A stretch of 64,000 nucleotides of DNA, taken from Peribacillus sp. FSL E2-0218 (GTDB lineage Bacteria; Bacillota; Bacilli; Bacillales; DSM-1321). Positions 60,920 to 64,000 of this stretch are shown here, in pieces. A program made the translations under genes and the position numbers. Each line of letters begins with the position of its first letter. The stretch's first letter is position 1. The stretch covers positions 1,553,501 through 1,617,500 of the forward strand of contig NZ_CP150304.1 of NCBI RefSeq assembly GCF_037992945.1, in the 5' to 3' direction. The notes under the pieces were generated by a model. It did not search any database, had not been told where the DNA came from, and saw only the letters and a program-made list of their open reading frames with translations.

Positions 60920-62392
60920 ATGAAGCTTCAAAAATTACTATCTTATTTACACTCCTTATTTAGCCATGAAGGAGAGAATCCTGAAATCACCTCCATTGAA
61001 AATGATAACCGTAAAGTCAAAGACGGAAGTTTATTTGTTTGTATAAAAGGTTATACGGTCGATGGTCATGATTTTGCCCAATCCGCTGTTGAAAATGGAG
61101 CTGCGGCAGTCATTGCCGAACGGGAGCTGGATTTGCCTGTACCCGTAATCGTCGTCAGGGATTCAAGCAGGGCGATGGCGGTCCTTGCCGATGCATTCTA
61201 TGGTCATCCGACGCAAAAGCTGCGTTTGATCGGAATCACCGGCACGAACGGAAAGACGACAACCAGTCATCTGCTGGAAAAGATTTTCGAGGATCGGCAT
61301 GAAAAAACGGGATTGATCGGCACGATGTATACAAAAATTGCCGATAAGGTCTATGAAACAAAGAATACGACGCCCGATAGCGTTACATTGCAAAAGGCTT
61401 TTCATGAAATGACCGAAGCGTCTGTGTCAACGGCCATAATGGAAGTATCTTCGCATGCACTTGAACTTGGACGCGTCCATGGCTGCGACTATGATATTGC
61501 CGTATTTACGAATCTCACACAAGACCATTTGGATTTCCATAAAACGATGGACAGATACAAGCAGGCAAAATCCTTGTTTTTCTCGCAGCTCGGAAATGCT
61601 TACATAGAAAATCGTCCTAAATATGCCGTGCTTAACGCTGATGATGAGGCAACCGAAGATTTCATTAAAGCGACGGCTGCTACAGTCGTAACTTACGGTA
61701 TAGACAATGAAGCCGATATCAGGGCGAAGGATTTAAAAATTGATGCCAATGGCACATCATTCATCTTGACAGCGGGTAAGGAAGAACGTTACATTCAGCT
61801 GAAGCTCATTGGTAAATTCAGCGTATATAATGTGCTCTCCGCCATCGCGGCTTCCCTATGCGCAGGCAACGATATAGATGACACCATTAAATCGATCGAG
61901 GAGATAAAAGGAGTGGCAGGCCGTTTTGAACTCGTTACGGTGAATCAAGCCTTTCCAGTCATCGTTGACTATGCCCACACTCCGGACAGCTTGGAGAATG
62001 TCCTCAAGACCGTTGCTGAGTTCGCTGAAAAGAAAATTTTTGTGATCGTCGGCTGCGGCGGGGACCGAGACAAGACAAAGCGCCCGATCATGGCAGAGAT
62101 TGCCTGCAACTTGGCGACAGATCCCATTTTCACCTCCGATAATCCACGCAGTGAGGATGCGGCCCAGATTTTGCGGGATATGGAAGCTGGAGTGGCAGGT
62201 AAAGAATATTTGGTAATCGAAGACCGGAGGCAGGCAATAATCCATGCCGTTTCCAAGGCTGAAGAGGGCGACGTTATTTTAATAGCGGGCAAAGGTCATG
62301 AAACCTATCAATTGGTCGGTTACGAAGTGCTGCACTTTGATGACCGTGAAGAAGCGGAAAAGGCGATTCGAAGCCGTTTCGGTACAGTTTGA
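60920..62392 (+). CDS. murE: UDP-MurNAc-tripeptide synthetase (meso-DAP adding)
   Basis: 490 residues, Mur ligase. P-loop GITGTNGKTTTSH, then MEVSSHAL, and the DNPRSED motif that selects meso-diaminopimelate rather than lysine, so the cell wall is DAP-type. ATG at 60920 after GAGAGGGATG. Cytoplasmic step of peptidoglycan precursor synthesis. Confidence 0.96.
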   Translation: MKLQKLLSYLHSLFSHEGENPEITSIENDNRKVKDGSLFVCIKGYTVDGHDFAQSAVENGAAAVIAERELDLPVPVIVVRDSSRAMAVLADAFYGHPTQKLRLIGITGTNGKTTTSHLLEKIFEDRHEKTGLIGTMYTKIADKVYETKNTTPDSVTLQKAFHEMTEASVSTAIMEVSSHALELGRVHGCDYDIAVFTNLTQDHLDFHKTMDRYKQAKSLFFSQLGNAYIENRPKYAVLNADDEATEDFIKATAATVVTYGIDNEADIRAKDLKIDANGTSFILTAGKEERYIQLKLIGKFSVYNVLSAIAASLCAGNDIDDTIKSIEEIKGVAGRFELVTVNQAFPVIVDYAHTPDSLENVLKTVAEFAEKKIFVIVGCGGDRDKTKRPIMAEIACNLATDPIFTSDNPRSEDAAQILRDMEAGVAGKEYLVIEDRRQAIIHAVSKAEEGDVILIAGKGHETYQLVGYEVLHFDDREEAEKAIRSRFGTV

Positions 62393-62482
62393 ACCGACGG
62401 TGAATGGGCCGGGTTTACTATCAGGAAAAGACAACAAGCAGAATTTTATATTTGAATTGTGTTAGGAATGAGGGAGTAAGGA

Positions 62483-63460
62483 ATGTTGGAACAAGTAATT
62501 TTTTATACGATTTTGGTGGCGTTTTTAGTAACTGTACTTCTTTCGCCCATTTTCATCCCGTTTTTGAGAAGGCTGAAATTCGGGCAAAGCATCAGGGAAG
62601 AAGGCCCGCAATCGCACTTGAAGAAAACGGGAACGCCTACCATGGGCGGTTTGGTGATATTATTATCGGTTACCATCGCCACGCTGGTGATGACTTTTAA
62701 ATTTTCGGTACCTTCCACCGAAACCTATTTATTATTATTCGTTACTTTAGGGTTTGGATTGCTTGGTTTCCTGGATGATTTCATCAAGGTGGTCATGAAG
62801 CGGAACCTTGGCTTGACATCCAAGCAAAAACTGATTGGACAAATCGTGATTTCGGTCATCTTTTATTTCGTCTTCAAGCAGACAGATCGTTTCAATCCGG
62901 AATTGTCGATCCCGGGCACTGACTTTTCCGTCGACTTTGGCTGGTTTTATCTATTTATCGTGATTTTCTGGTTGGTCGGATTTTCGAATGCCGTCAATTT
63001 GACGGATGGACTTGACGGACTTGTCTCAGGAACTTCAGCCATTGCCTTTGGCGCTTTTGCGATTTTGGCATGGAGTCAGTCACAATACGACATTTCTATA
63101 TTTTCGGTGGCAGTCGTAGGGTCTGTTCTTGGATTTTTGGTATTCAATGCCCACCCTGCTAAGGTATTCATGGGTGATACAGGGTCCTTGGCCCTGGGAG
63201 GAGCCATCGCAACGATAGCCTTACTGACGAAGCTTGAAATACTGTTAGTAATCATTGGCGGAGTTTTTGTCATAGAGACACTCTCTGTCATCCTGCAAGT
63301 AGGATCTTTTAAAACGACTGGTAAACGTATTTTTAAAATGAGTCCGCTCCACCACCATTATGAACTATCTGGGTGGTCCGAATGGCGCGTCGTCGTGACT
63401 TTCTGGACAGTAGGCTTGCTGTGTGCGGTACTCGGAATCTATTTAGAGGTGTGGATATAA
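62483..63460 (+). CDS. mraY: Phospho-N-acetylmuramoyl-pentapeptide transferase
   Basis: 325 residues with ten membrane helices. Makes lipid I. Conserved cytoplasmic motifs: KKTGTPTMGG, FLDDFIKV (Asp pair), NLTDGLDGL, and FMGDTGSLALGG, ending in the HHH motif SPLHHHYELSGWSE. ATG after AGGGAGTAAGG. murE to mraY spacing of 90 nt lacks a terminator; murF is not between them, as in B. subtilis. Confidence 0.96.
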   Translation: MLEQVIFYTILVAFLVTVLLSPIFIPFLRRLKFGQSIREEGPQSHLKKTGTPTMGGLVILLSVTIATLVMTFKFSVPSTETYLLLFVTLGFGLLGFLDDFIKVVMKRNLGLTSKQKLIGQIVISVIFYFVFKQTDRFNPELSIPGTDFSVDFGWFYLFIVIFWLVGFSNAVNLTDGLDGLVSGTSAIAFGAFAILAWSQSQYDISIFSVAVVGSVLGFLVFNAHPAKVFMGDTGSLALGGAIATIALLTKLEILLVIIGGVFVIETLSVILQVGSFKTTGKRIFKMSPLHHHYELSGWSEWRVVVTFWTVGLLCAVLGIYLEVWI

Positions 63461-64000
63461 TTGAAAGAGACGGCAAGGTATTCAGAAAAAAAAGTATTGG
63501 TATTGGGCTTGGCAAAGAGCGGAGTGATGGCAGCATCGCTTCTACATAAATTAGGGGCTTTCGTGACGGTGAATGACATGAAGCCATTATCGGAAAACCC
63601 TGAGGCTCAAGGACTGCTGGAACAGGGAATCAAGGTCATCTGCGGCAGCCATCCGATTGAACTGCTTGATGAAGGCTTTGAATTGATCGTGAAAAATCCC
63701 GGGATACCCTATCGAAATCCGATTATAAAAGGGGCGTTGGAAAAAGGGATACCGGTAATTACGGAAGTGGAGCTTGCCTATCAAATCAGTGAGGCTCCTT
63801 TCATAGGAATTACGGGTACGAACGGGAAGACGACTACGACAACATTGATATTCGAAATGTTGAAGGCCGGTGAAAAGTCACCCCTCATCGCCGGGAATAT
63901 CGGGACAGTCGCATCAGGTGTGGCCGAAAAGGCGACAGCGGATGACTCGATCGTCATTGAATTATCATCTTTCCAGCTAATGGGAATAGAGGAGTTTCGT
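63461..64000 (+). CDS. murD: UDP-MurNAc-L-alanine D-glutamate ligase, N-terminal part (cut by window end)
   Basis: 180 codons visible from a TTG directly after the mraY stop, with GAGGTG upstream. VLVLGLAKSGVMAA is the Rossmann-like UDP site and GITGTNGKTTTTTL the ATP loop; ELSSFQLMG follows before the window ends. Adds D-Glu to UDP-MurNAc-Ala. Frame intact to the edge. Confidence 0.94.
   Translation, partial: MKETARYSEKKVLVLGLAKSGVMAASLLHKLGAFVTVNDMKPLSENPEAQGLLEQGIKVICGSHPIELLDEGFELIVKNPGIPYRNPIIKGALEKGIPVITEVELAYQISEAPFIGITGTNGKTTTTTLIFEMLKAGEKSPLIAGNIGTVASGVAEKATADDSIVIELSSFQLMGIEEFR

Noticed and set aside
1..64000. Mobile elements, prophage, CRISPR or defence systems
   Set aside because: No transposase, integrase, repeat-spacer array, toxin-antitoxin pair or known defence gene was seen; the window is conserved core chromosome.

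Overview
This 64 kb window looks like a contiguous piece of chromosome from an endospore-forming, low-to-moderate GC member of the Bacillaceae. The protein sequences and the many TTG starts suggest a Peribacillus/Bacillus simplex-type organism; that genus guess is inference. Gene order follows the Bacillus subtilis segment pdhD - speA - yktA/B - suhB - ylaF..N - pycA - cta - ylb - mra/mur almost gene for gene. Sporulation genes (spoVD, ylbJ, gerR/ylbO, a YlbD-type coat protein, ylaJ) show that it makes spores. I see no rRNA, tRNA, CRISPR array, phage, insertion sequence or defence island.

Region 1 (1-6.2 kb): the 3' end of pdhD, a small membrane protein, a polysaccharide deacetylase lipoprotein, a DUF1885 protein, the dual-function RNA SR1 with its small protein SR1P, arginine decarboxylase speA, a nitronate monooxygenase-like enzyme and yktA. 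Region 2 (6.2-13.4 kb): a complete seven-gene tryptophan operon, trpEGDCFBA, behind two tandem T-box leaders that both carry a UGG (Trp) specifier. It sits between yktA and yktB. Region 3 (13.6-22.7 kb): yktB, ykzI, suhB, ylaF, the ribosome-associated GTPase typA, ylaH, ylaI, ylaJ, a PIN-PhoH ATPase, ylaL and ylaN. Region 4 (22.7-35.7 kb): pyruvate carboxylase behind a leader with its own terminator, then the haem A and caa3 oxidase cluster (ctaA diverging from ctaBCDEF, then ctaG and a ctaM/yozB-like gene). ftsW, which lies between ylaN and pycA in B. subtilis, is missing here. Region 5 (35.7-53.9 kb): the ylb block, covering Y-complex member ylbF, rsmD, coaD, the ylbJ sporulation protein, ylbK, the Lon-like protease ylbL, tmcAL, ylbN-rpmF, an enoyl-CoA hydratase homologue, gerR, ylbP, panE and bshC. 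Region 6 (53.9-64 kb): a long non-coding gap, then the division and cell-wall cluster mraZ-rsmH-ftsL-pbpB-spoVD-murE-mraY-murD, with murD cut by the window end.

Most genes are conserved housekeeping genes. I did not find a convincing new multi-gene system. The most informative signals are regulatory: the CcpN/CcpA-type operators at SR1, the tandem Trp T-boxes, the RNA-like leader before pyc where ftsW would be expected, ResD-like boxes between ctaA and ctaB, a 10-bp periodic operator array before mraZ, and a degenerate intergenic repeat in the bshC-mraZ gap. Two lineage-variable small genes flank ylbF, one of them with a cysteine cluster.
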